From: Trochalopteron elliotii
Taxonomy: Eukaryota; Chordata; Aves; Passeriformes; Leiothrichidae
DNA length: 64,000 bases
Assembly: GCA_024734555.1 (NCBI GenBank)
Contig: JANPWX010000452.1
Coordinates: 2,216,115-2,280,114 of the forward strand
Reading direction: 5' to 3'
Shown here: piece by piece, positions 26,901 through 38,697 of the stretch
Layout: every line of letters begins with the position of its first letter
How positions within the stretch are numbered: the first letter of the stretch is position 1
Notes under the pieces: generated by a model
What the model was told of the DNA's origin: nothing
Databases searched by the model: none
The model's input: the letters and a program-made list of their open reading frames with translations, nothing else
Position numbers and translations under genes: made by a program

Positions 26901-29429
26901 TAAATGGAACAAGTTTCTTTCTAATTTGCAAACGATATGCAACATTTTTCAAAAAAAGAGAGAAAAAACTGTAAAATTTGTTCTTAACTACATCTCATTA
27001 ATGTGAAGCTGTTCAATGACCTGTAAAGATTAAAGAATTAGTGAATTGGTAAAATTATCAGAATGAAAAATCTGTATAATTTTGATTTCAATTTAAAAAT
27101 CTGCTAAACAGTCTGGGGGCTTTAGAAAAGTATATTACTTTTTAATATCCGCTTCACAAATGTCCTAGTATCAGTGTTACAAATGGACTGAAATAAAGGC
27201 AACAAATAGTATGTTTAAATGTACAGTGTTACACATTCTGTTAAGTCCTTTTTTTTTTTCTTTTCATTAAAACAACTGAAGACATTTAATTAAGTGACCA
27301 CTCTGCTAAGTGGAGCAAAAATTAATATACATAAATGAATTTATGTGTGGGCAATGATGCATAATTAAAAATATGCTTCAAATAAGGAGTTGAGAAGAAA
27401 GAAAACAGTTTAACAAGAATCTTCAAGACTATTTCCTCCTGATTTTTTTAAAGTCAGACATGCATAGGATTTACTTATTTGCAGCATTTCAGCTAAAACA
27501 TGTGACAAATGTTCCTTTAAAATACTGGTGCCCTAGTATTATGGGACAATGATTTGCTGAAAGCTAGTCTTGACCAGAAAAGTCATCTCAGTATCTTGTA
27601 ACTATGGCATGTTACTCAGCCTGCTGAAAAGGCTACCCTTAGGCAAATCTCATCTTTGACAGACTTTTGTTCCAAAACTGCTGAAGTTCTCCTTGTGGCA
27701 AGATATGCCAAAGCTGGAGTGATAGAAGATATTTACAAGTAAACTGAAAGATGATGTGGAATATATATATGTAAGTTTAAGGAACGTTCCTTTTGACATG
27801 GGACAATTGTACTGATCATGTTATCTTAGTTATAGGCTACCAACTTGGAGTGGAAGTTCAGCTTTATATTGCTTAGTAGTTGGCAGAAGCTGGAAAAAAG
27901 AAAAATAAGCTTCCTTTCTTAAGTGAAAAAATAGAGTAATTTGGTTTACAGATCCTTGAATATTTCACTGCAATTTATATAGTCATCCTTTGTGGGGCAT
28001 AGGTTGTGGTTCCTTTTTTTTTATGATGCAGTTGTCATAAGTCATGCTTTGAAGAGCCATCATTCCATTCATCTGGGGTTTCAGGCAGATTGTCCATATT
28101 TTCTCCATTTAGTGAGCAAATATCAGACTGGAGAATGTAGAGCTTTTTTGTGTTGCCAACCTCAGAATTCTCTTAAGGAATTACATACAGTATGTGGTAG
28201 TGGAAAATCAGGCTTGTTTTGCCTAAAAAGTGGATTTTGATTTTGATTTTGTGACCTTTGTGAACTCTTGTGAGTGTTGCCTTAGGAAAGCCCCATGCTT
28301 TTTGTGTTACAGACTTCTGGCACTTCATTTGATAAGTCACAGCTGAATCCAGCCTCTGTCTACTGTTCTTGAAGAGAAACAAAGTAGGAGGAAAACTGCA
28401 GCATCCAGGCACACGCCTCTCGCGTCACAGCAATGCTGCAACATGAAGGACAGGGGAGAATGGCACAGAAAGCCTTCTCTTGTAAGGATTGCCTCTCCCA
28501 CTAGATTCAAGAAATCAGCAGCTGCTGTTCTGGTGATGTTCAGGTTCAGCTGAGCTCCCACCCCACTGGAAAAAAAAAAATAAGCTCCTTTATCCCCTAT
28601 AGTATTTTATTGGCAAGTTTAGTCCAGTAATGAGGGGGACTTTGGGGACTACAAAAGGTAAAGTCCCTAAGGCCACATATAAAGAACAGAAAAGCAACAG
28701 TCCTTTACTATTTTTCTCTAATAAACACATGTAACAGTAACTGCCATGACTTAATTACTGCAAAGCAGTTTTAAACAACTGGCTTAACACTGTATTAACA
28801 CGACATAAAAACAACCGCACCAGGAGTATCACTCGTCATTATTGGATATGGCCCTGCTGAAGCCAATGGCATGAAATTAATAGGTGCAGAGTTTGGGGTT
28901 TGGCCCCTTAGGCCCCCACTGGCCTAGGAATTCATTGCCTCATGCTCAGGTTTTCCATTGCCTTACAGCTCCAGCAGTCTTATTTTCGTGAACTTTCATG
29001 GTGTTTCTATTTCTAAGTAATTGTGTGCAGTTTTTTTCAGGATACCTATGGAGTGAGAGCTGAATTTCTTTAACTAGTGTGTTTGTCTACTTCAGACACC
29101 AGTTAACCCTGAGAGTGGGTAACTACAGAACAACCTCTCCCTTCTATGTGTAGAGCTACTCCCAGAGGGCAGATTAGATCTCATTGCTTGGATTTTCAGA
29201 TACACTTAATCAGAGCCCTGTTAAAGCTGTACTTTTTCTGTTCAGTTCTGTACACTTCCAGGTCGTTTCGGTTTCTCTATACCTGTGATATTTTTTTGTC
29301 TGATTTCTTCTTCTACTAGCTCAGTTCTGAAAGTATGCTGTGCCTCCCATGAATGTCACTAAGGAGATACTTGGCTCTTGTGAGAGCAGTGGAGATGAAC
29401 TGAGCAGCTACCTCTCAGTTTCATCCTCT
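23966..29429. other. Non-coding DNA, no gene seen
   Basis: No ORF of note is present between about 24.0 and 28.0 kb, an unusually empty stretch even for this window. The section 26760-26960 is AT-rich but not simple sequence, and it carries POU/homeodomain-like words such as ATGCATTC and ATAAATG; see findings. Poly-T of about 11 lies at 27249-27259. Frames at 28.0-28.6 kb show no known domain. Confidence 0.65.
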
Positions 29430-29445
29430 GTGCTCTTAAGAGCAC
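29430..29445. repeat. Perfect 16-bp palindrome
   Basis: GTGCTCTTAAGAGCAC reads the same on both strands. About one such palindrome is expected by chance in 64 kb, so no function is claimed. It lies 17 bases before the poly-A tract. Confidence 0.9.
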
Positions 29446-29462
29446 TGAAAAGGGGATTCCAC

Positions 29463-29485
29463 AAAAAAAAAAAAAAAAAAAAAAA
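29463..29485. repeat. Poly-A tract, 23 bases
   Basis: Uninterrupted run of 23 A. It could be the tail of a retroposed copy, but no AATAAA signal precedes it closely and I see no target-site duplication, so a simple homopolymer is the safer reading. Confidence 0.9.
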
Positions 29486-29944
29486 GGACAAATGCTTAGG
29501 AGGTAAAGTATTCTTTTCCATGGTAGATGTTGCTTTCAGGGTAGTGTGTGATATGGGGGTGAAGAAGAAGAAAGAAGGGCTGGTAATAAGTGGCAGGTGA
29601 GAGGTGCTTTAAGGCCATACAACACTTGAGTAGGAAGCCATTTGTTCAGTGTGTGGCATTTCCATTGTGAAGAGATTGAAATAATAACAAATTCCCCTCT
29701 GCTGTCTGTCAAAAGCTCATGCAGCTTCCCCTGTTAAAAATTGCTGTATAATCTTTTATCCCATAATGTTGTTAGCATTCTTCTGTTTTAATTTCCTTTC
29801 TCAGTGTTTTGCTACAGTGCTGCACAAAGGGCTCTTCTAATTACATGCAAGTTTTGTAAATATTGTGAAGGGATCTACTACATGAACTGATGACTATTTT
29901 TTTTTTAAGTGCATTGATACCAAAGGCAAAAATGTAATGGTGAA
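29486..29944. other. Non-coding DNA, no gene seen
   Basis: Nothing recognised apart from a run of about nine T near 29897-29906. Confidence 0.55.
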
Positions 29945-30105
29945 TTAAGTCTCTTCAGGATACAAGGAGGTAGGGAAAAAAGGAAGTGCCACAAGGAGCA
30001 GTTTTAGGACTAATTCAATTTACTTTATACCTTAATGATCAAGACAAAAAAGCATTTGGCAAAGCATTTAAGATGCAGAAGATACAATAAAGTCAAAATA
30101 AAGAA
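29945..30105 (+). mobile_element. Probable diverged CR1-like LINE fragment
   Basis: The stretch 'gtgccacaaggagcagtttt', 'aggactaattcaatttac', 'cttaatgatcaagacaa', 'gcatttaagatgcagaagat' and 'acaataaag' parallels the CR1 ORF2 block. That block encodes the region after the RT active site (compare the piece from 23.39 kb onward). The match is by memory of the consensus and is weak, with many substitutions. No open frame remains. It may be an old CR1 subfamily or a related L3/CR1-clade element. Confidence 0.45.
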
Positions 30106-33100
30106 AGAAGGCAGTTTAATTAAGAATTATTTGGTTGAAATAAATTCATTGCTATTTCTGTAGCTATATTTCTGGACATTGAGCTGCATAAAGCTAGAAA
30201 CATATAGAAACAAAATGTAGTAATGAGAAGTTATGCCTTTGTTCTGTGTTTTAAGGATAGAAAATACTGTAAATGAGAAGTATTTGGGAACATATTAAAT
30301 ATTTCTAGCAGCATAATGCTTTGAAACAGGAAACTTGCTCCCTGGTGCTTTTTTTGTGCTGCTTGATTTACAGATGAAAATTGGCTCTATCCAGGTGTGA
30401 GCACTTCCTATTTACGTGTTTTGTGATAGCAGCTTGAGCCTGCATGCTGCCATTCTCCCTAAGCCTGTGTAAAAGAGAAAGAGAGTCCAAGGAATACGAA
30501 ACCTAAATTACTTGCTTTTGACTTTTTTTTTCATAATTCTTGAAAATTTTTTTTTCTCCTTCTTATGCATTTAGAAGATTCCAGTCTCATGCTTGCCTTC
30601 CCTGACCACACTGGCAAGTTTCCCCATGCTCTTTACAGAGGTAGAGAGAACAAGTAAAGCCCAACACAGTGTTTCTGTCAGTCTAGTTTGGATAGTCGAT
30701 TTCTCACATGGAACCCTGAAATCCAGCTATTGTCCCTCTTTCCTCATGAGCACAATCATTAGGAAATGGTCTCCTTTGAGTACCTCTCACAGCCAGTACT
30801 CCTACATATAGAAAGTCAAGTTCTTTTCTCACATAACACTGAAGATTTTATCCACTGACTAAATGGTGTGTTTTTCCTCTGGTTCTTTTTAAAATGGCCC
30901 AGTTAGAAGGGCAGGTGAGAATTTCCAGAGCTATAAATACCAGTTGTGGGAGTACCAGCTAATGACACTCTCTGATGAGACACCACAGATCCTGTGCTCC
31001 TCTCCAATCGAAGGTTTGATGGTAATGGGGAAAAGAGAAAGCTCTGGGCTCTCCAGGCTAATGAAGGGGTCACTGCAATCACCAGATCAGCTGGTGCCCA
31101 GCTGTGGGAGTGAGCTGACACTGTCAGCAAGGCTTCTGTGTAACTCCCTTTTTCTGGTGCGGTGAAGTCTGGTCAGAGAGGAACCTTGACTGCATCTGCA
31201 GTGCTTATGGGAGCTGCACTCTGGTTACCATCTGGCTGGTGCAGCAAATTACTGTGGGAAGCAGGTTCTTAGGAGAGTGGGAAGGAGAAAGGCCAGAAAA
31301 TATTTCCTGATCTGGGGATTCAGATGCATATCTCAGTTCAGGCATCAGCTCTGCTTCGGCTTCAACCCACATCAAGTCACTTTAGTTACTCTGGAAATGA
31401 TTACTCAGGTCCTTCTTTGAAAAAGGCACTCTGATCTTTTTTACAGAGTTATGTATATAGATCTCAAGGGAAAATCCTGTGAAAATGTTTACATTGGTTT
31501 TTAATGGGGCAATCTTACTTTTTTAGTCAGAATCACTTACTTGGTGACTTGCCTCCTTTGGGGATTAGGCCACTTTACCTGGTTTCAGGGTATTAACCAG
31601 TTGTAGGTGTTTTTTATTTGGATTATAATATGAATGGATAAAATTTGAATATCACTCTGTACTGGCTTAGCACATGGTCCTTTTGGACTTGAGTTTCTCT
31701 CTTGCTTTCTGCATGTAAAGTATTATAAAAGACCTTAAAAATAGGGTGGTGTTTTTTCACCTTGGAATTTCACTGCAATTCCCCAGAAGTTTTTCTGGTC
31801 TGTCATCTGGCAGCTGGAGAAAAAGTATTTGTATTTCCCCAGAAAGGTGAAAATCTATGAAGAGAATTAGCTGGAATCTCTATCGGAAATAATTTGGAAA
31901 ATCATTTCCTCCTTGCCTAATGTAATTCCATCTAAGCTGCCTTTCAAGATGAAGGTTGCTGCAGGAAGGTAAACTTTTCAGCTGTCATAAAGATTTGCTG
32001 CTGTATTACTCTGTTGAAATGTTCACATCAGATTCCAGCAATGCATATTTAGACATCCAAACTCTGTAAGTCAGTTTGTATTGTAAATTCAGTATCAGTC
32101 TTCCAAAGCTGGCGAATGGAAACTCTCTTAATGATGAGAAATATTTGTGAATTTTAGATTTAGAAGCTAACTTTGCATTTTTTCCATACTCTTTATTAAA
32201 ACAAAGCATCCAGAGGAGACCAATTTTTGATTGCTGGTATTTTGAATGCTTTCTCTTCCCATCCCTCCCCTTCCCACACATATTTTGGCAGTGCCTTTGG
32301 GAATGTGACTGCTCCCAAGGGTGAAAATTGAGCAAAAAGAGAGAAGATAGCTGTTCAGCAATAATATTCCAAATTGTATAAAACAAAATAGAAATTGTAT
32401 GCAAAATTGGATCTTCTTCTTTCCTCTCTCCCTCACAGAGAGAAAATTTCCCTTTCTACTTTTCTGTCTTTCACCCATTACTGAAGTTGAAATGGGCTAT
32501 TTAATTCAGAAATAATCAACATTTTGGCTAATAGATCAATAGTACATGTTTGATGTAAAAATGTTAGGAGTGAGGGAATGATTTGTTTTAGTTCTGTACC
32601 AGAGTAGGAGGAAATTGTTTTGAGCAGTTCACCACCAACAAAAAAAATTCACTTTTTTTTTTATTCCAACTCCTGGTTTTCTTCAGCTCTATCTGTTCAC
32701 CTTGTAGTCACTTCCTCTGCAAGGGTGGAAATATGAGTGAGATCACAACCAATGCCAGACACAAAATTTTAATTTGCTAATATTTTTCTGCGACACCTCA
32801 CCGTTTCTATTTCTTCGTAACACCCCTACTGTGGGAAATAAGATCACACAACACACTAGTACTTATTTCACAATACCTCCTGATGAGGAACATTTTACTA
32901 TTCTCACATCTCTACCCCTTTTTCTCCGCCTCTCCCTGCCCTCCTCCCTCCTACTCAGCCCCCGCTAATAGCTGGTCTAAATTTCCCAGATTAATCTGAT
33001 GTGCAAGAAACAGTGATACAAACTTGCAAATTTAATATACACAAAAGCAGGAAGGCTACAGAATGGAAGATGAACGTTCTAATCTACTTGCTCTGGGACA

Positions 33101-36100
33101 GACAGACTTATAAACAGATACACAGCTTTGCCCATAGCCACTGTATTCCACAAACCCTTTGAAATATTTCAGTTTCATGTCTGTGATAATTAAAGAGCAA
33201 TGACCTTCTCATTAGCGCCAAGAGGGCTGATGATGATTGTTCCCCGTTTTTCTTAATGGATGCAAGCTACACACATGATCTTAGAATATCAAAGCAATTC
33301 TCCAAGATATTTATTAGAGTCAAAATTATGAAAACACATAGCAAACCTTTAGTTTGAATTACAAGTGTTAATATATGCAGAACCAAATGAATAGCTCATC
33401 TTTCTTCCTCTCTTGTATCTTAAATTTTTCATTACAAATTTCTAGGGCTTCAAAGTAGTATCTCACAGTCGGTCCCCTTTTTTCTCTCTTGCATGACAAA
33501 GAGCTGTCAAAAATTGTTCCTGTGTTTGTTAGTATTTTTCTCTTTTTTCTCTCATCTAAATGTCAAACAACTTAGCTTAAATAAAGCACAGCATTCTTCA
33601 TCTGGTGCTTCTCAAAAGAAAAACAACACCACAGAAGGCGTCTAAAAAGGCCCTAATTAATGTTTCTCATTGATTTTGTTTTAGTGTGATGTATTTTATG
33701 AAAAAAATATGAATCCAGAAGGCACTCTCATTAAAATCATTAGTGGCTCAATGTTAGCTGAAAACAGCTCATTCTTTGGTGCACTGTAGTGCTTAAAAGC
33801 ACGTTCACACACAGAGTTTCTTATTTAACATCACAAGCTGGTGCTGGATGAAAACTGGCATTAGTTTTGTCAGGTACCATTGAACTGTGATGAGCACAAT
33901 GTACAAAAGCTGTATCAAGGTGAATAATAAGAATGTACTGTCGCCAGAGCATGCATTTTTCTCTCTTTCATGCTCAAGAATGAAACTTTCTGTAATTGAT
34001 TTTTTCTGTTACCCATTTGAAAAAAAGTAATAGCCAAAACAAGAGGAAATAATAACTTGGGGCCTGTCACAGCAGTGAGGCCTGGAGTTGTTATGTTTAT
34101 TAGGCAAATTCCTGCAAGCTGATTGCCAAGATAAACAGAGATGTGTTGCTGTCTGCAGAATAGTGTTCACAGTTCTGCTGTGGTGCAACCACACAGTGAC
34201 TGCAGCCATGTGCCTTCTCCAGCAGTATTTTATAGCTAAAACTGGAAGAGGAAATTCTATGTGTATCTTCCAGAGGACTAAAAAAAGAAAAAAAACATTC
34301 GATGAAAGAACTAAATAAGTAAGATGTTTTTACAATTTTAAAAGAAAAGCCCTCATCCAGAATCTTTTTTCTCTTATTTTCTGCTATCATTATTGTCTAA
34401 ACAGGGCAAAATGAACTTTCCACAGAAAATATGAGAGAATTCTTTCTAAGGCACTCTATGATGGGAAACCATATTCAGAGCAACAGTGCTTTGTTGTGAA
34501 ACATGACTTTTGCAGACAGAATTATTTCCAGTGTAAGAAAGCAAGTTTAATGATTTAAATCTGCTATGTTCAAGTAAAACTGAGCATCTTCATAAATCAT
34601 GTGTTGTTTATCTGAGAATGTTTCAGTAAGTTGGATAAATTCTGTGAAATTCCAGTAGAATAATGCAGTAGAATAGGCTCAGAAATGAGAACTGTTGCTA
34701 CTGCCACACTCTGACACAAGGCATTAGAAATTGCCTTGGGGTTTTTTCAGATTTAGGATGTACAGAGCTATGAGTTAAGCAGAAACACATTTTGGCATCA
34801 AACTTATGCATCTCACTTAAAAAATAATGAAACAATAAGCAATGTTATTTTTTCTACTGTCTTCTTTGGATTTTTGTGAGAATCATTATGAGCTGCAATA
34901 ATACAGCTTGTAATAATATTTTTGTGCTGTGGGACCGTACTGAAATAAGACTAGTGAGAAGTAGTGATAAAGGGGAATAGAAATTTCTGGATTGAACAGG
35001 ATGGCTGTTTAAGCTTTGTAACACATAGTGCAATGACTGAATTTTCATTAATTTGTGTCTTGGTTTTTAATGTGGCATTCATTATAAAACTTCACTGAGA
35101 ACTGAATCGCTGATGGATGTACAGTAATATATGGGATACTCTGCCAGGGAAGTCACATTTTTAGTAGAAGAGGTAACATTTATCCTGGGTCTGATCGCTG
35201 TTAATGAGGCTGTCAACAAAATTTTCTTAGAAAAATAATTACTCTGCAAGTAAGGCCATTTAGATCTAGATATGAGTAGTAAACCTGTATTAATTCAGGA
35301 TTCAGACTATTTTAATGGTTTAATATTTTTTCTTTATGGAGAGCACAATAGTGAGGTCATCTGTAATAAAGATGATAATATTGAACGTTGGTAGTTTTCC
35401 TTCCTGTATCTATAGGACATTTATGGCTGAAATATGGTTGAGAGAGCCTTAAAACGTTGTTTTATGGTAACCTCTATGCAGTGCTATAAAGCACTTTTTG
35501 TTAATGATAAATAAACTATGGAAGATCTATGTGTTAGCATAGGGATGTGTTCCTCCCCTTGTGAGTACCCTGACTTTTTAGCAATGTTTAGATTATCATG
35601 ATGACACGAGCTCCAATTCTAGCCTGTGGCAAGGAGATGTAATTCCAGTAGTGCTGGTGAATGTATAGGAAGGCACAGGGTTCCTGAGTTCAGCCCAAGA
35701 AACAAGGTACACATTGCAGTTCCTGTGAGAGTTCTCTGGCTCTTAAATGGCTTACTACCTCAGGAACTGCCTCATTAAAAAGTATTTAAAACTGTCCAGT
35801 TTGTCTGCAAATAATTACTTTAGAGGCTTCTTCCTAAAGCTCTGAGGCTGTCACCAGCACAGTACTGAGTTCCTTCAGAGGCTATGAATAAGAAGCGTGA
35901 TTGAATTTCATTATTTACTGAAGTATTGATTGAATTTATTAATGCTAATGAAATTGTGGAATATAAAAGACATGGCAGTGTATTGAAAAGATCAGATCAG
36001 GTTTAGAGTTAAAGCCTCTGTGTGTTGTGCTGATGGATGGGGATATCAGCCTGGGCAAGCTCAGAAATCAGCTGAACTACAGCTCATAACTTACTTTTGA

Positions 36101-38673
36101 TCACACAATTGTAAAGCTGAAGTAATTCCATCAAATTCAGAGTGAATTTAGGTCTTCCCTAAGTTTACAAAGTTTTTCTAAGTTTACAAAGTATTCTTTT
36201 TTTCCCCTTTTTTTTCCTTTTTAAGGATGATTGGTAATGAGGCCTAGGTCACTGCTAACCTCATGTCCTCATGTCCATTCAGTGGTAACAGTGAACGCCC
36301 CGATGTCAACTTTTGAACGGGGAAATATTCTTTTGACCTTTATGTCACAGGCTGAAGAATACTGCTCTTTTTTCACAGCTCAATTAGTCTCACTAAATGC
36401 TGTTATTTATCACTCTTTTATTTTGCAGCTGAGCCTATGGTTTGTTCCTCATGCATTTAGGCCATCTCACAACACAAACCTATAACCGACTTTAAAAGTT
36501 TGCAATTAGGAATAGAAAAGAAAATAAAGAGAGAGAGAAAGAAGGGTTAAAGACACTGGTTAGAGATTATAAAGGCAATCCAAGGAGAGCCTGGGCCCCT
36601 GCCAATAGCCCTGTTATAACCACTATCCCCTGTTTTTGCTAAAGTGTGAAGTATTACTTCTATTCCTAACATTTGCTACAGAAGTAGAATGTGACTTGGT
36701 TGCACAAGCTGCTTCTTGCTAGGGAAAAACCTTCAGGGACAAGCGTTGTGACTGATAATTGTCTCAGGTATTTTGGATGAGCCAAAAATCCATTGCCTCT
36801 GGGAAGGGGAAAAATTCTAACATGGAGAAGTTCCTGGCTCAGGTGAGCATAACCCAGTGTATTTGTTTCCCTTCTGCACGTTATGTCTGCATGTGATAAG
36901 TGGTTCCTGTCAAAGTGCTGTGTACTCTGACAGAACCAGAATATGTTTTTTATCTCTTTTGACTTAAAAAGCTTTACTCTGGTGTGCAATCATTAGGCAT
37001 TCTTCAATAACTGATAGATAATGTTTTGGCAGCTGTAATTTGCTACAGCTGCATCAGAAAGCCGACTGATGGATGGAGAGGAATCAGAATGAAGTTTGCC
37101 TCCAGATCTACACCTAATCAGTGCTGGGAAGGTTCTTGTGCACAAGCTGTAGGTGCAGGATCCCCTCAGTGGATTGTGTCTTGCACCTAGTTGCACTAGA
37201 ATTTATTAGATCCCTTTGAAAACATTTAGGAAAATGTTTTCCCAACATAGTAAACCAGTTCTCACTGCAACCAGCCAGTAACTAAAACAATTAAGTGACA
37301 ATGTACCCACCCAAGGTTGAAGGGAGCACACAGCAGTCTTTCTGGGTTATCTCAAATCCCAATTAGAAGAAAAGATCTGACACATTAAGTAGGTATTTTG
37401 TGCCTTATTTAATAAATTACTTGAATTCCTCTTAGAATGGAGTTTGCATTTTTTTAGTTGTAATTTTTTTTTGTTTTGTCAGTCTTCTGACACTAAAACC
37501 AACTTTTGATAAAAAATCTGTCCCACATGATAACTTGCATTTAATCTGACTTAAGTAGGAAAGCTATCCATTAAAAAATAGATTGCTTTGCAAATCAAGA
37601 TTTTTTTTTCCATTTTTCTGAAGCCACTCCTTTCATTAACAACAGCAGTACATTCAATTTTTTTTTGTACTCTGAGAATTCCCTCATATTCACATTCTCA
37701 TTTCTTTTTTTGTTGTATTTGCAACCCTGAATATGTGTCTTGTATTGTGCAATTCTTTAGTTAAGTGTATCAGCAGTGAACAGTGAGTAAAGGGAATGTA
37801 TTAAGCAACATACTTCAAACCCATGGTTTTAATTAGCTAGGGACAGGATTTAGCAAGTCACAGCATTTATTTAAACAGTCTTGACACAGCTCAAGACAGC
37901 AACAGCAAATTTAACACTTAAGGCCATATTAACAAACACAGATGGTTTCAGATTCTCTCTTCAGAGTGATACTGTTGCTCAGATGATGCAGAGCAGTTGG
38001 AAACTTTTTGAAATAACTTCTAGCTGCAAGTTGCAGGATTTAGCTGAGTTATGTCCACTGTATTCTATCCATGCTAATGTCTTGATTCGTTTTATATATA
38101 ACTGTGACACATCACTGATTATTTGGTGTTCAGATTTTTTGCTGCAGGCCTGATTTGTCTTTATGTAGCAGTTTATGCTGTCTGTAACAACTGCACTATA
38201 ATATTCTGGTTTTTTTTCACTCACTGAAAATATCTAAAATGTGAACTTTCCTGCCTTTAAGAATGGGATTTTTTCCTTACTTTAAAGCCGTGGGCCAAGA
38301 AGTACATTTTTAGCAGCATGTGAACATACAGCTCCCGTCAGTGTTAATTTGAGCTGCATATTGTCCTTTGCTCCTAAAATGGTCAAATAGTTATGCCTAG
38401 TTGTTTAACTTAAGGAGATTTGACTGTGTGTTGTCTCAAGAACAACTCCTTAGTTAAATGGGAACTCTTTATTTTCTGTAGGTGTGTTCTGTATCCCAGA
38501 TGCCTTCAGAAACATTTAAAGCATATTTAGGAAATACGGCTGTGGAGTCTCCATTATACCTGGAATGACATGACTAAATAAAGAGGAAGAGATGATATCA
38601 TAAGCTTCTTTCATTAAGTAAAAGTTAGAAGTCAAATATTTTAGTAAAAGTGTGTGTAAAAGTATTCCAAAGC
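30106..38673. other. Non-coding DNA, no gene seen
   Basis: No gene recognised. Frames up to 132 codons (32006-32404, minus) lack known domains. A pyrimidine-rich run at 32899-32958 ends in AG and resembles a splice acceptor, without a matching donor soon after. Candidate regulatory stretches are discussed under findings (33180-33260 and 36225-36490). Confidence 0.65.
36159..36192. repeat. Direct repeat, 15 bp x2, period 19
   Basis: CTAAGTTTACAAAGT occurs exactly at 36159-36173 and at 36178-36192, followed at once by a 28-base pure pyrimidine run (36195-36222). It looks like a local slippage duplication. Confidence 0.85.
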
Positions 38674-38697
38674 AGAGTGATTTTTAAAAATCACTCT
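38674..38697. repeat. Perfect 24-bp palindrome
   Basis: The left half AGAGTGATTTTT is followed directly by its exact reverse complement, giving 12-bp arms with no spacer. Imperfect complementarity continues outward: an 'aaaag...ccaaa' block at about 38658-38671 pairs with a 'tttggtctttt' block at 38700-38710. The whole structure spans about 38656-38715. It could extrude as a cruciform. The bases do not match a transposon end that I know. Confidence 0.9.

Noticed and set aside
29340..29485. Retroposed gene copy ending in the 23-A tract
   Set aside because: No polyadenylation signal, no target-site duplication and no recognisable coding sequence upstream.
32899..32958. Strong polypyrimidine tract ending in AG, like a splice acceptor
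   Set aside because: No donor follows at exon distance and stop codons occur early in the frames, so no exon can be defined.
34040..34110. 'acaagaggaaat' word resembling part of CR1 ORF2
   Set aside because: The similarity stops after about 15 bases and flanking blocks of the element are absent.
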